Assembly (NCBI GenBank): GCA_033065855.1
Contig: JAVXUO010000974.1
Span: forward strand, 62,001 to 126,000
DNA: 64,000 nt
Reading direction: 5' to 3'
Source: Escallonia rubra
Taxonomy: Eukaryota; Streptophyta; Magnoliopsida; Escalloniales; Escalloniaceae
Numbering within the stretch: the stretch's first letter is position 1; each line of letters begins with the position of its first letter. The translations under genes and the position numbers were made by a program. The notes under the pieces are model-generated. The model saw nothing but the letters and a program-made list of their open reading frames with translations, had not been told where the DNA came from and made no database searches. Shown here piece after piece: positions 31,902-44,519 of this stretch.

Positions 31902-32307
31902 TATATATATATATATATATATATATTGGAATTTTGAGAAATATATGCCAATAGTGAAAAAGTTAAAGTCACTACAGTTAATTGCATCACAAGTAAACTA
32001 ACACCAGTCTACCTAAGAAAGGAATAACCAAACAAAGAAAAGACACAACCTCAAACCACACAGGCTATAGAACATAAACAAAAGGCTACAATTTGTAGTC
32101 TTCAAAAATAAGGAGGGAGTTTTTAGTATTTAGCGACACTTTGAGCCAAAAGAATATCAACCTGTACATTATTGAACCATTCCTGCTGATATCCATCTTC
32201 GTGACGTAAAGCAAAAGAAGCTATAACTAAAGCTACAGTAAGAACTTTATATCTATCCCTTCCGATATGCACTGAGTGCAAAAATATGTGCGAACCAAAA
32301 TAATTAT
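31902..32307. other. (TA)n and non-coding spacer between MULE and copia
   Basis: (TA)n at 31902-31926, then ~380 bp of AT-rich DNA with no recognisable gene. A 66-residue minus ORF at 32123-32323 overlaps the copia LTR and has no domain. Confidence 0.55.
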
Positions 32308-32600
32308 TGAAGGATATTTTCATTAATCATTTCCTTATTTCACATAGTTGACATTTTCTTATTCCACATCGTTGACTATGCACTGATCTTGATTGATTCT
32401 TTCCATATTGTAGAATAGTTGACTATGTACTGATCTTGATTGATCATTTCCTTATTATAGAATAGTTGACGAAGCACTAATTTTGGATAGTTGACTAGGC
32501 ACTAATTATAGAATCCATTCCTTATAAGGATTCGGCACTAGTACATAAGATATACTTTGTGATTCAATGAAATTATTCCAGAGAGAAATTCAATTCTTCA
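32308..32600 (+). repeat. 5' LTR of the second copia
   Basis: Matches 37188-37473, including the repeated ATAGTTGACTA..GCACTAATT blocks and the terminal AGAGAGAAATTCAATTCTTC. Confidence 0.92.
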
Positions 32601-32652
32601 TTGTAGCAGAGCAGGTTACGAAAACCTGATTTTTTCCCCTTTCTTACCAGCC

Positions 32653-33742
32653 ATGACGAAGGTTACGATAAATAGCAATCATGGAGGCTTGATGTCAGTT
32701 ACGAGTACACCACCAAGTACCGTAATCGATATCAACTCACCATATTATTTGCCTACATCAGACCATTTGGGCTTGATTTTTGTAACACACCCTTTCAGTG
32801 AAAATGGTGAAAACTATTTCACTTGGAGGCGTAATTTTCTGAATGCACTCCGATCCAAAAATAAGGCAGGATTCATGGATGGAACCATAGGTAAACCGGA
32901 CGTCAATTCCTGGAATTTTCGTCCATGAGTACAGTGCAATGCCATTGTTATATCTTGGTTAACAAATGCTCTTGCTAAAGAGATCCAGAGTAGCGCAGCC
33001 CATGCCGACACCGCCAAGTGAAGTTTGGTCAGACTTACAAGAGTGCTTCACTCAAGGAATCGCTCAACGAGTCTATGAATTGAAGCGTGCGATGGCTTTA
33101 TTGTAACAGGAGAAAACAACAATCTCTTTCTATCACGGTAAACTAAAATATGTCTGGAATGAATTGCATGCTTCCAATCCTATTCATGTTCGTACATGCG
33201 GATGCGGATGCACATGTGGTGCGGCAAAGAAGATGGAGTTAATGCAAGAAGAGGAAAAGGTATATGATTTTCTCATGGGCCTTGACGACATTTTCAGTAC
33301 TGTACGATCACAAATATTAAATGTAGACCCACTACCCACTTTGGGCCGGGCCTATGCCATTGCAGCCCAAGAAGAAAACCAACGATTAGTTGCTGCAACC
33401 AAAACACTATCACTTAACGCCACGACGCTGCTTGCACAACGTGTTGGAGACATCCAGTCCATGGCATTTGCTGCAACCACGAGACGAATCAGAGAGAACA
33501 AAATTGAGGAAATGGGGAAAAACTCCGGTGTACCCACTGTGGGAAACCCAATCACACCAAGGAGCAATGTTATGAACCGGTGGGTTACCCGGCTAACTGA
33601 AGTGCATCTCGTCACCGCAGTAGTGACCAGCGATAGCCTAAAGGAGCTAATGAGCATGCGCGATCCGTACCGTCCTCATCAGCCTTGCAGACGACATTCA
33701 CGATGTCATCACCCTCATCAGATTCACCAACGGCATTTATAA
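32653..33742 (+). pseudogene. Copia gag region
   Basis: Starts MTKVTINSNHGG; the stretch SPYYLPTSDHLGLIFVTHPF then YFTWRRNFLNALRSKNKAGF is the N-terminal gag domain typical of Ale/Retrofit-like copias. The second part (33164 on) has FLMGLDDIFSTVRSQILN and LPTLGRAYAIAAQEE. Fossil. Confidence 0.88.
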
Positions 33743-34285
33743 CGTCCTTTGACACCAAATTCAGCACATCACCTATCACAGACCTCAACCCGAGACAATA
33801 TCAACAACTTATGGATTTGCTTGGTCAAGGTGGTGTCGAGGCAGGAACCTTAACAAATATGTCCGATAATTTATCTGGTAAGACAACTACTAAAATTCCT
33901 TGGGTAATTGATATAAGGGTTACTGACCACATTACAGGTCAACCGAATATTTTGATTGACAAGATCGAGAACCCCAACATTGCACCTATTGAAATTCCCA
34001 ATAGAGATAAAGTACCCGTGAAATCCATGGTCGAGTGATGCTTGGCAACAATCTGGTTTTGAAGGATGTCCTTGGAGTTCCTTAATTTTCATATAATTTA
34101 ATATCTGCTACTAAATTGACCAAGGATTCGAACAGTGTTTTGATTTGTTGTCCTGAATTTTTTCTCAAACAGGACTTGCCCTCGAGGAGACTGATTGTAG
34201 TGGGTAAAGCGCGAAGAGGCTTATACTTCTTGGAATCAACATGAGGGGGCACTGTATTGGTAATAGATAGGCAGAGGATACAAAT

Positions 34286-35058
34286 ATGTGGCATCGCCGG
34301 TTGGGTCATCTACCTATTGATCGTCTTCCTTTGATTTCAAATATTTCTGAAAAGTTTGATCTTAAGTCTCAGTTAATTTGTGATGCTTGTTGCAAAGCGA
34401 AACAAACTCTATTATCTTTTCCTACTCGGACGACTAAAACTACTCGTGTCTTTGAATTAATTCATAGTTACATTTGGGGACCATATCATATTGGATCTTG
34501 CTCAGGAGCACATTATTTTCTCATTATCGTAGATGATTATAGTCGTGTTACTTGGGTATGACTTATGAAATTTAAATCCGAAACAAAAGATTATTTTCTT
34601 TATTTCTTTCAGTGGATACACACCCAATTTGATTCAAGGGTTAAGATTTTGAGGACTGATAATGGCTTGGAATTTCAACATCATGACTTATTGGCATATT
34701 ACAACAAAATGGGATGGAATGCCAATTCAGTTGCACGGACACCCCACAACAAAATGGAGTGGTGGAACGAAAACATCGCCACCTTTTGGAAGTGGCCAGA
34801 GCCTTACGTTTTCAAGCACACCTTCTAATACATTTTTGGGGTGAGTGCATTTTAACAGCCGCTTATTTGATTAATCACATACCTTTATCAGTGTTACAAA
34901 ATAAAACGTCCTATGAAGTTCTAGTTGGAAAGACTCCATCCTATGATCATATTCAAAGTTTTGGTTGTTTATGGTATGGTCATGTGAATCGAAAACCTCG
35001 AGATAAGTTTGCAGCTCGCTCCAAACCAGGAATCTTTGTAGGATACCCAAATGGATAG
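34286..35058 (+). pseudogene. Copia pre-integrase and integrase region
   Basis: MWHRRLGHLPIDRLP (pre-integrase), CDACCKAKQTLLSFP zinc-binding part, YFLIIVDDYSRVTWV, then QQNGVVERKHRHLLEVARAL and SFGCLWYGH. Standard copia landmarks in order. Fossil, broken. Confidence 0.9.
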
Positions 35059-35445
35059 AAGGGTTATCGAATATTTGATCTCGAAGATAAATGTATTTAC
35101 ATCTCTCGAGATGCGACCTTTTATGAAGAGCATTTTCCATTTCAAGCGAGCAAACCCATTCGACCCCTTGAGATAGACTATCCGGGAAACCGAAAACAAG
35201 GAAATAGTCAAGTTGATTCTTTGGGTCAATCAACCATAGCTACCAACGAGCCGTAAATTTGCAGTCAACTAGATGAACCCGTTAACAGTCAAGTGGATGC
35301 GTTAAAGTCCACTTCCATGGACAATATCCACAACATACATGTAGACAGTGAAACAAGTGACAACGATCCGAGTTCAAATCCGAGTGTATTAGACCATTAA
35401 GCATGGGTAATTCCTCAACTGGATTCTCTTCCTCAAGTTCAGTCT

Positions 35446-36350
35446 ATGGTCCTAACAAAGCGTGTTCATCAGTTATCTTGGAAGCTCACTGACTATGACT
35501 TCATATTGCCCCCCTCTCTCTCATCTTCGCACTCTACCACGCCATCAGTTAACTCAACGGTATTTCCTTTATCTCAAACACTCTCATATTCACGATTTTC
35601 TCATGATCATACTGCCTTCTTAGCGACCATCTCCTTTGCGGATGAGCCAAAGTCATTTTCTCAGGCAATCAAACATAGTCATTGGCGTGAAGCCATGGCC
35701 AAGGAGATTTCAGATCTTGAAGCGAACAAAACATGGGTTTTAACTACTCTTTCACCAGGGAAACGCGCCATTGAGTCAAAGTGGGTTTATAAAATGAAAT
35801 ACAATCGATATGGTAGTATCAAACGCTTTAAGGCGAGGCTGGTTGCTAAAGGATAAACTCAAATTGAAGGGGTGGATTTCCATGACACCTTCGCACTAGT
35901 GGCCAAATTAGTCACATTCGTTGCTTGTTAGTTGTTGCTTCGGCTCGCAACTGGGAATTACATCAATTGGACGTCAAAAATGCGTTTCTTCATGGCAATT
36001 TGATTGAAGAAGTTTACATGATGATTCCATAAGGATTTTCTCGAAATGGGGAGCAACGTGTTTGTCGTTTGCGCAAGTCTCTTGATGGACTTCGACAAGC
36101 TTCGCGTAATTGGTATCAAAAGTTCACTTCTAGTCTCTTTAAAATTGGTTTTGAACACTCATGCGGATCATTCACTATTTATTTTGTGCCAAAGGAATTC
36201 ATTTTTGTTGTTCTTATTTATGTCGACGACATCGTAGTCACAAGAAACAACTCTATTCGAATAGCAGCTTTGAAGCAATATCTTGATACTCAGTCTCGGA
36301 TCAAGTATCTTGGGAAGCTGAAATATTTTCTTGGTCTTAAAGTGGCATGA
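35446..36350 (+). pseudogene. Copia reverse transcriptase region
   Basis: HWREAMAKEISDLEANKTWV and ESKWVYKMKYNRYGSIKRFK, then further on LIYVDDIVVTRNN, which holds the YVDD catalytic box. Fossil, broken. Confidence 0.9.
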
Positions 36351-36368
36351 TCATCTACGGGCATAGTT

Positions 36369-37100
36369 TTGAGCCAACGAAAATACGTCTTGGACATTTT
36401 AGCAGAAACTGGCATGCTGGGTAGTAAACCCTCTCCATTCCCAATGGAGCAACAACATAAATTGTCTAAAGACTATGGCACTCTTCTTATTGATCCCGAG
36501 CATTACCGTCATATTTTCGGTCGATTACTATATCTTACCATCACTCGGCCTAATATTTGTTATGATGTGCACATTTTGAGTCAATTTATGCACACACCTC
36601 GACAACAGCATTTGGATGTTGCTTTTCGAGTTCTGCACTATATAAAAAATGCACCAGGACAAGGCATTTTGTTTCCTTCCCGTAATTCTCTCACTCTACG
36701 TGGATATTGTGATGATGCAGATTGGGCAGGTTGTCCCATGACCTGTAGGTCAACAATCGGGTATATTTTATTTTTGGGGTTTTCTCCTATATCTTGGCGT
36801 GCCAAGAAACAGTCAGTTGTATCACGTCTTCAGCAGAGGTTGAATATCGAGCAATGGCAACCACCACTAGTGAAATCATTTAGATGGTTCGGCTTCTTCA
36901 GGAGCTTCGTGTTCCTTGTTCCTATCCTATATCTCTTTATTGCGACAATCAAGCGGCTATACATATTGCAGCCAATCCAGTTTTTCATGAACGTACCAAA
37001 CACATCGAGATCGATTGTTATTTCATTCGACATCATGTTAAAACTTGGATGCTTCTCCCTCGATCCATCTCCACGTAGCACCAATTAGCAGATATCTTCA
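36369..37100 (+). pseudogene. Copia RNase H region
   Basis: RKYVLDILAETGMLGSKP, YRHIFGRLLYLTITRPNICY, DADWAGCPMTCRSTIGYILF and later [19 protein letters not shown]: the copia RNase H order, followed by the polypurine tract. Fossil, broken. Confidence 0.9.
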
Positions 37101-37187
37101 CTAAAGCACTTGGCCGCGAGCGGTTTCATGACTTGTTTTTCAAGTTAGGCATTTCCAATCTCCATGCTCCAACTTGAGGGGGAGTAT

Positions 37188-37473
37188 TGAAGGATATTTT
37201 CATTAATCATTTCCTTATTTCACATAGTTGACATTTCCTTATTGCACATAGTTGACAAGACACTGATCTTGATTGATTCTTTCCATATTGTAGAATAGTT
37301 GATTGTGTACTGATCTTGATTGATCATTTCCTTATTAAATAATAAGGCACTAATTTTGGATAGTTGACTAGGCACTAATTATAGAATACATTCCTTATAA
37401 GGATTCAGCACTAGTATATAAGATGTACTTTGTGATTCAATGAAATTATTCAAGAGAGAAATTCAATTCTTCA
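37188..37473 (+). repeat. 3' LTR of the second copia
   Basis: 286 bp partner of 32308-32600, directly after TTGAGGGGGAGTAT. Confidence 0.92.
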
Positions 37474-38240
37474 TTACTATTTGCGAACCATATATGCAAT
37501 AGATGTGCATGTTATTCTTCTCCTTCTTCTTTATGCTTCCTCTAATCACTATGATAATATGGGCATATGTTGAGCAGAGATCTTGGAATTGCACATTGTT
37601 CTTTCTTTTGTTGGGCTTTCTCAACCTAACAATCATGTAATCAAAGGGATTTGATTGGATTAAAATTCTGCCTAGAATTAGTCAACCAGCGATGCATATG
37701 CATAGAAGTCAAATCCACAAAAAAGCGTTAAAAGTGCAAAAGGCGTTCACTTCATAGTTGCAGTGTGAATGCCTATCCAGTAATTTGCCTTCCATTGAAT
37801 GCCTCAAAGGTCAATTGGCAATTTTTTTTTTCTAGAAACTGGGAGAATTTTATATATTACTTAAATAGTATTTTCTTGAGTCACACAATGTGGGGTGGCT
37901 CTCCCACTAGTACCTTGAGTCAGGAGGGTAGACAAGAGAATCGAAGGTATCCTTGTTGCTGATTTATTGCGTATTTTTCCATGAAGTCCACACAAAAGTT
38001 TTGTGCGCTTATCTGCCACCATTGTTTAAGGAGCGCCTACAATCAAGAACTAGAGTTTTTTTGTTGTTGTTGTTGTTGTGGGGGGTGTCCATTTAGCAGT
38101 GATAAGGAAACAGTTTGAGCCTCAACGTCTAGCATGATGTCTTTGAAGCTTTGATTCCAAGCTAATGTTAGGCTATCCAGAATGACCGACCATTATGCTA
38201 TATGTCTGTTAGAGTCCCTAAGGCGTCTACAATAGCCTAC
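37474..38240. other. Non-coding spacer
   Basis: About 770 bp without a supported gene. Contains a (TTG)n tract near 38062-38078. Short ORFs show no family resemblance. Confidence 0.5.
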
Positions 38241-38259
38241 CACCCATTTACCGAAGTAC

Positions 38260-38760
38260 TTAAAGAAAAAGAATTTTTAGCGATAGACAATTCGGTCGCT
38301 AAAAGTTCTAGTTTTGTTGCAAAATTTTTTTAGCAATGGACACCATCACTAAAAGTCCGTTGCGAAAAACCTTTGACAACAGAATTTGAAAATCCGTAGC
38401 CAAACAACTAACTTTTAGCGACGGGATGATAAAGTAATTAGCGACGGGTATTCTGTCGCTAAAGATAATTTTCCTTCTTTAGTTCAATTTCTTTTTTTAT
38501 TTTTGAAAATATTTAGTAACAAAATTTCCCGTCGCTAAAGGTTTTAGCAACAGATCTTTAGCGACGAACCTTCCGTCGTTAAAAGCCCAGTGACAAAAAA
38601 TGAATGAACTTTTAGCGATGGTCCATTGCTAAAAGTTCGTTGGTAAAACATTTAGCAACGAAAAATTTTTGCCACTAGAAGTTTTAAAATACATTTCATT
38701 TTGTGTTTTAAGCGACGGAATAAAATCTGTCGCTAAAAATATTGTTAATACCCCAACCTG
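38260..38760. mobile_element. Remnant of the 'GCGACGG' CACTA family
   Basis: Many direct and inverted copies of TTTAGCGACGG / CCGTCGCTAAA (for example near 38268, 38416, 38445, 38530, 38565 and 38710), the same subterminal motif as in the intact CACTA at 55939-59929. I find no CACTA terminus here, so this is a decayed or truncated copy. Confidence 0.7.
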
Positions 38761-39752
38761 TAATTCAACTAAAAACTTGTAATTCAAATTCCAACACTCA
38801 ATTCTCATCATTAAGGTTAAATAATTGCTAATAGAACACATTATATATATCAAATTTCAAATTCTATACTAACTGAAAAATAAATTATATAAAAAGTTTT
38901 TTCAGAACTGTGATCCAAATATAACAGCGGCGGGGACAACAGCGGGATGGGGATACAAATAGGGAAGGGGAAGGGAGCACAAGTCTAGGAGGATACGGTA
39001 GCGGAAGAGGGGAAGGGCTCATCAGGACTCGTCGAGACCAGGATCTAGATCCTTCTGATCTTCCTCATCCACGATGTTACTGTCATCTGGATCCGGCTCG
39101 GTATGTTCAGTAACAATGTCTTGTAGGCAAAGGCACGGATGCGTTAATCTCGATAGTAAGTGTATATTGTGTTTAGTTCATGTATATAAATTGAGTTCAT
39201 AATATAATCAACAATGCGACGAACATCATCCGAGTGCAACTATTGCTCCGCAGTCGGCGTTTGTGTCTGTGGAGGGGTAGCAGGGGGTGCAGACGCTCCT
39301 ATCATGGCACGTGCAGTCCACTGGCAGGCCACATACGCCCAACAGACTGCACGTGCCCGTACTCGTACTCATAGTCGTGGACGTTAATGGTTGTCCGGAT
39401 TGCTGCCCAGACCTCCTGATCTGTGCATAAGAGGTTTGCAAAACAATGATTTGACATTGAAGACATTAGGGTAACGAACATCGAATACATAGGAAAAATT
39501 TTAACTATAAAAAAATTAATTTATAATTAACTTACATCGATCTGCCGGACAATATCTGAAACGAAGTCCCCCGCCCGATGTGCATCATCCTTAATTTTTT
39601 TTCCTCGGGTGCATCATCGGGTACGTCAAAGTGCACACCTCATCCTTCTACAGGTACGGGTTCTCATTATTCACCCAGCTAGCCTCATTACAGAGCCAAA
39701 TCAAGAAGCTGGAAGTTAAATATGCACCAATCATGAGTTCTGATATGCTACA

Positions 39753-39758
<6 letters not shown>
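38761..39758. other. Unassigned sequence, possibly CACTA interior
   Basis: The stretch beside the remnant (AATTCAACTAAAAACTTG..) resembles flanks seen inside the 55.9-kb CACTA. At 39190-39490 the minus strand has short Pro/Thr- and Ser-rich frames with weak resemblance to a degraded CACTA gene, which I cannot confirm. A direct assignment is not possible from sequence alone. Confidence 0.25.
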
Positions 39759-39784
<26 letters not shown>

Positions 39785-39786
<2 letters not shown>

Positions 39787-39974
39787 AGACTGATCCGTTG
39801 ATAGCGCTAGCAACTTAACCCAAGTTGTTAGCGCGATCTGGTCGTCCACGCACTAGAGTGGACGGCAAATCGCTCGCCACAACAGCAATTTTTTTCACCG
39901 TCCGCAACATAATGTAGCGGACGGTAAATTATCGTCCGCTACATTATGTTGTGGAGCTATCAACGGATCAGCTC

Positions 39975-39976
<2 letters not shown>
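39785..39976. mobile_element. 192-bp hairpin MITE of the GGGAGCTGATCC family
   Basis: Ends GGAGACTGATCCGTTGATAG and, in complement, GGGAGCTGATCCGTTGATAG. The interior holds GTCCACGCACTAGAGTGGAC and ACCGTCCGC..TAGCGGACGGT hairpins. Flanked on both sides by (TA)n (39759-39784 and 39977-40005). Same family as 17961-18085. Confidence 0.88.
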
Positions 39977-40008
<32 letters not shown>

Positions 40009-40893
40009 AGCTGATCCGTTGAGAGCGAAATATGAGATTTTGCTAGAACGACGACCTAGATTTTTTTTTTCAAAAACTGTCAGTCGTTCGCGACACTATG
40101 TCGCGAACAGTATTTTTTTACCATTTTGCCCCTCCTCCCTTGTCCGCTACACTGTGCGGCGGATGACTTTCTTGTCCTGACATGTGTCAGGAAAAAGACG
40201 TCCGCTACACAGTGTAGCGGACTACATTTCGACTGACACATGTCAGAAAATGTCCCGTCAATTCTTTACCCCCACGACGGTTACCTTGTCCTTATCTGTC
40301 ACGTCAACAGTGTCCACTACACAGTGTGGTGGACTGTTATTAATGATAAATTGTCCGCTATATAGTGAAGCAGACGTTGTAAACTATCCACTGCATTATG
40401 TGGTGGACAGTTAATATATATTCAAAAAAACCCTAACTACGAAACTCTTCTCCATTCTTTCTACTCATAAATTTTCTCAGCGGCGTTGGCAAGCAGATCT
40501 GCGTAATTTCTTCTTAAGAACACCTTTAATACCCTAATAGATCGCGTAAGTTCATAAAATCAATCATTTACATGTTTGTAATCTATAGTTGTGATGAATA
40601 TTGCGTTTATGCGGACTTTTGATTACGCATTGAACATGTGCTAGCGATGAGAATTTATATACATATATATGTATGTATTTGTTCATGTGCTAGCATTTGT
40701 AAAATCCGATTCTGTGTATGCATATATATATCTATTATACATATGAGTATATACTAACATTGTATGTATTATGCATGTGCTTGCGTTATATGTATTATGC
40801 ATGTGCTAGCGTTGTATTTTTGCGAGCGATTATCAAAATCCAAACTGTAAAATCCAAACTGAGAAAGTTTTTCCATAATTTCAGTTGCAAAAA

Positions 40894-43800
40894 ATGGAAT
40901 TTAACCCTGGAACAGAAGATCCATCCGTGTTATACGACCAAGCCAACCATATCAGTATGCTCATATGGGATGGTGGAGTAAGATACTTAGCGAATAAACT
41001 TTCTTATTCCCGCAAATATTGTATACTTTTGCTTTGCTTAGATTGTATTTATTAATTCGTAGGAAAGAGCACTTCTCACCACAGTAGAAGTATCCAATGA
41101 GTTCACAGCATGGAAATTGAACAAGTCCCAGAAAAGGATACTGCGTGGAATTGGGTTTGGGATTTTCACGCATGGGCAGATCTTTCAACACCTTGACCGG
41201 CACTTAATAGGTGCCCTTGTTGAAAGGTGGAGAAGTGAAACGAATACGTTTCACTTCCCTCTCGGAGAGATGACAATTACCCTAGAAGATGTAGGGTTCA
41301 TCTTAGGGTTACCGGTGACGGGGCGGCCGGTAATTGCTCCTCCGTCGGAAGCAACGAATAAGAGAACCGCTAGGGACTTCTTCACTTCGATACCCTATGA
41401 ACAATTTAGCAGTGGTGGTATAAAGTTAAAGTGGTTGGTAGATACCTACAAGGTTTTGCCGAAAAACTATACGGCCGAGATGCTTGTGCTGTACACACAA
41501 GCCTTCTTCTTGTGGGTGATTAGGGCAATTTTATTTCCAATGACGTCGAAGAACACGGTCAGTGTGAAATTTTTACCGTTGTTGGGTAACCTGCGGGAGG
41601 TTGGGGATTATGCCTGGGGTGCAGCGGTTCTTTCGTATCTGTACCGAGCATTCCACAAGGCAACGAGGCCCGACTCCAAAGCCATATGTCATGTCTTTCG
41701 CTATTGCAGGTATATCATATAAATCCTGATTTTGTTAATTTTTTTTTGTTGAATCGACAATATAAATATAATTTGCCCATGTTATCATGTGTGGTCTTGT
41801 GAACACCTTGCTACCGATGCACCAACGCGCATGGATGAAACCGATAAAGTGTGGCCTCAGTTGTGTGCTTGGGAGTATAGCCGGAAAGAGAGCCACTACC
41901 AGAGGAGAGTTGATCCCTATCACAACATTACGTACTATCAAGGGGAGTTCGACCGTCTATCTCCGGGCCAAATGCGTTGGGCACTGTATAGCCGTTTAGC
42001 ACGACAGGTGGGATAGTCGTTCATCTTCATGCTCTCCGGGTTACATCGCACACCCATGATCCACTTTGAGGTCACAGAGTGGCAGCTGTCAGACCGAGCA
42101 ATGCACCATTTTGACTGCCTACAGGGGTTTTCAGCCGATGCCCCAGATATGAGGGTTAACAGGAACCCACCAGGTGCCGGACGGTTTGGCAAGGCCATTG
42201 CGCACGAATTATGCACGGCCGAAATAGAGCTTTGGAATTCTTGGCAGGACACACTGGTGGCCATCGTGTCGGAGCCTGACCCCATTATCAGTATCGAGCA
42301 GTACACTGAGTGGTACTACCGCATCACGCGGAGGAGAGTAGCCCCAGTAAGGTTTGAACGCGGGGAGAAGTACCACCCTAGGGGTCAGATCGATGAGCAT
42401 ATGGCATACAATCTCGTTAGTTTTCCAACAAGTGTTCTTAATTGAATTTGATGATTATTAATGCCACGCTCGCATTCTTCCAGAAGTTGAGTGAGCGAAA
42501 GGATCTGGTGAGCGCAATGGGCAAGGATTTTCGCCAACAGGATGCTGCATTGGCTTTAGGTTGCAGGAATTTTTTGTGCCAAGTTTCGGGACAATTTTCG
42601 GTCGTCAGCCCGAGAATGAGTTATACGGGCGTCAGCGAGGGATATGGTGATCCTTCGGGATAGGCTTTAGGGGTGAGCTAGGGAGTTGGTGGTCCCTCTG
42701 TAGCAGGGATGGGACAGGCTCAAGCATCGTAGGATGATTACAGCGTCCCCTCCTTCAATTTGTTCCCGGAACCCCAACCCCTCTCTCAGAGTCAAGTCAC
42801 ACAAGACTGGCCTTTCAGAAACTACGGTTTCTCTGAGGCACTGCCCATTATCCCATGGGCGGGACCACTTGGCGCCCCCGGAAGGCAATATCCCCCGTTT
42901 GACCTCCCCAGAGGGCAATATCACACGGTGGAAGAAATGGCCGAAGAGCAATATCAGCTGGTCGAGCCCCCCGAAGGACATTACTAGCCGGCCCAACCTC
43001 CCGAAAGGCAATATCAGCTGGCCGAACTAGGAATTGGAGGCCAATATCCCTTGCTCGAGCCCCCTGAAAGAGGGCAATATTTGTCGATTGACCCCCCCTC
43101 GAAGGAGGGCAATATCCCCCGGTCGACCCCGAGGGCAATATTGCAAAGGGCATCCAACCAGGCCCCTAAAGCCACCTAAATGTGAGCTAATCCGAGCTCG
43201 TTATTTTAGCGGGCCCCCCCGAGACAAAGCGTCGTATGACGTGGATCACCCGGAGGGCTTGGATTACAATTGCTCGTGGTCAAAAATGGCCTCGCTGGCT
43301 CCGGGAGCTTGGTTAGACAACGGTGTCATCTCGTACTACGTGCATATTCTGAGGCAAAGGGGTCGGGAGCAGCCGGCTGACCTTCCGCGCATTTTTATCT
43401 TGGATGCTTATTTTCATGGCATCCTAGTACAAGACTGGCACGAGTGAGTCTCTTCAAAGGGGATGAGAACCCTGACCAGTGGAAACCGTCTGCTAACCTA
43501 CGGGCATATCTTGCTAGGGATAGTCCAGTGAGCGCAAGTGTTGCCGACGTGTTTCTAACCCCATTTTTAGGGAATCACCACTGGTACTTGGTTTGCTATG
43601 AACCAGTAGAGAAGGTCATATCAGTCATCGACAGTCTCCACGATGATACCCCCGAGATGCCTGTGCTTTGTATGTACAAAGGCCTAGGCCAGTTGGATGC
43701 CATGGTAAGATCCTGTTTAATTCTTATTGTAACTTGCATATTGTAAAATTGATTAATGCTTATTCTATTTGCTATGTTTAATGTTTAATGCTTATTATGT

Positions 43801-44121
43801 TTCTCGTAGAATCTATTTTGTGCCTTGGTCAATTCTAGGCGTGACGAAAGAGTACCGAGCAGGCCAAAGCTCCATTTCTTATTGAAGAAGAGGAGGCCCA
43901 AGCAACATAATTCATCGGACTGCGGCGTGTTCGTCTACATGTACATGGATTACATTTGTCGGTCTGAGAGCCTCAGAAAGACCATCTGGATCCGAGAATG
44001 CATACAAGGCTTTAGGTATAGGATAGCTTGGCAAATTATGAAAGGCCGGCCTAGAGCTATTAGGTTTATTGAAAATCCGTGTAATGATGAGAATCGCGCA
44101 GGAGATGAGGGCCCCAATTGA
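40894..44121 (+). pseudogene. PMD-linker-Ulp1 fusion gene of the second MULE, decayed
   Basis: Exon 40894-40977 encodes MEFNPGTEDPSVLYDQ (compare MDFNPGPHD in the other MULE); GT-AG intron 40978-41062; PMD exon from 41063 with MTITLEDVGFILGLPVTGRP and AWGAAVLSYLYRAFHKATR, ending at a donor after TATTGCAG (~41710). The next PMD block is ~41790-42445 (VDPYHNITYYQGEFDRL, PMIHFEVTEWQLSDRAM). A repeat-built linker (42840-43150) leads to the Ulp1 domain: His in GNHHWYLVCY, Asp in VISVIDSL, GT-AG intron 43705-43809, Cys in NSSDCGVFVYMYMDY, stop at 44121. A leader intron 40546-40884 is likely. Breaks include an in-frame TAG near 42014, stops in the linker and a one-base shift near 43445. The catalytic triad itself is preserved. 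Confidence 0.83.
42840..43150 (+). repeat. Degenerate repeat encoding the linker of the second PMD-Ulp1 gene
   Basis: Irregular ~33-39-bp units around CCCGAAGGACATTACT / GAGGGCAATATC, encoding Pro-Glu-Gly-Gln-Tyr-type repeats. Unrelated in sequence to the 60-bp linker repeat of the other MULE. Confidence 0.75.
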
Positions 44122-44519
44122 CATTGTAACATTATATTCATTTTTTTAATAAACATTTATTATCTTTATGAAAGATGTTCTTCATTCATCGGGTTTGAAT
44201 TGATTTGTGTTGACATCAGTTGATCGGTGTTGAATGCGATTGATTTGACTGACCGATTTGTGTTGAAATCAGTTGAGTGTTTGATTTGTGTTGAGATAGC
44301 ATTGGCATTTTGACTGATTTGTGATTTGCTTTGAACGGTGGGAAACAAAGTGTGGGTAAGTGTTGGAGCTTTAAGATTGCGCAGGGCCAAAAAAGTTCTA
44401 AGTATTGAAGTCTTAAATTGTAGTTGACATTTGATTTGGGTTTGAATGATGATTGGAGTTGACATTTAAATTGTGTATGAATTAAGGAATGGTGGGAAAG
44501 TTCTACAAAAAATTTCTGC
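44122..44519. other. 3' region of the PMD-Ulp1 gene
   Basis: AT-rich with repeated TTGATTTGTGTTGA motifs (44200-44330) and no open frame of note. Confidence 0.45.

Larger units (their letters stand above)
32308..37473 (+). mobile_element. Ty1/copia LTR retrotransposon (Ale/Retrofit-like), broken
   Basis: LTRs of ~290 bp at 32308-32600 and 37188-37473 start TGAAGGATATTTTCATTAAT and end TTCTTCA. A degenerate initiator-Met primer site (TTGTAGCAGAGCAGG) follows the 5' LTR and a polypurine tract (TTGAGGGGGAGTAT) precedes the 3' LTR. Gag, integrase, RT and RNase H follow in copia order on the plus strand. LTR divergence looks near 10%, so it is older than the Tat-type insertion. The coding region is broken in many places. 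The target duplication is not clear. Confidence 0.93.

Noticed and set aside
39226-39490. Minus-strand ORFs as CACTA gene remnants
   Set aside because: Weak Pro/Thr-rich similarity only; no diagnostic motif.
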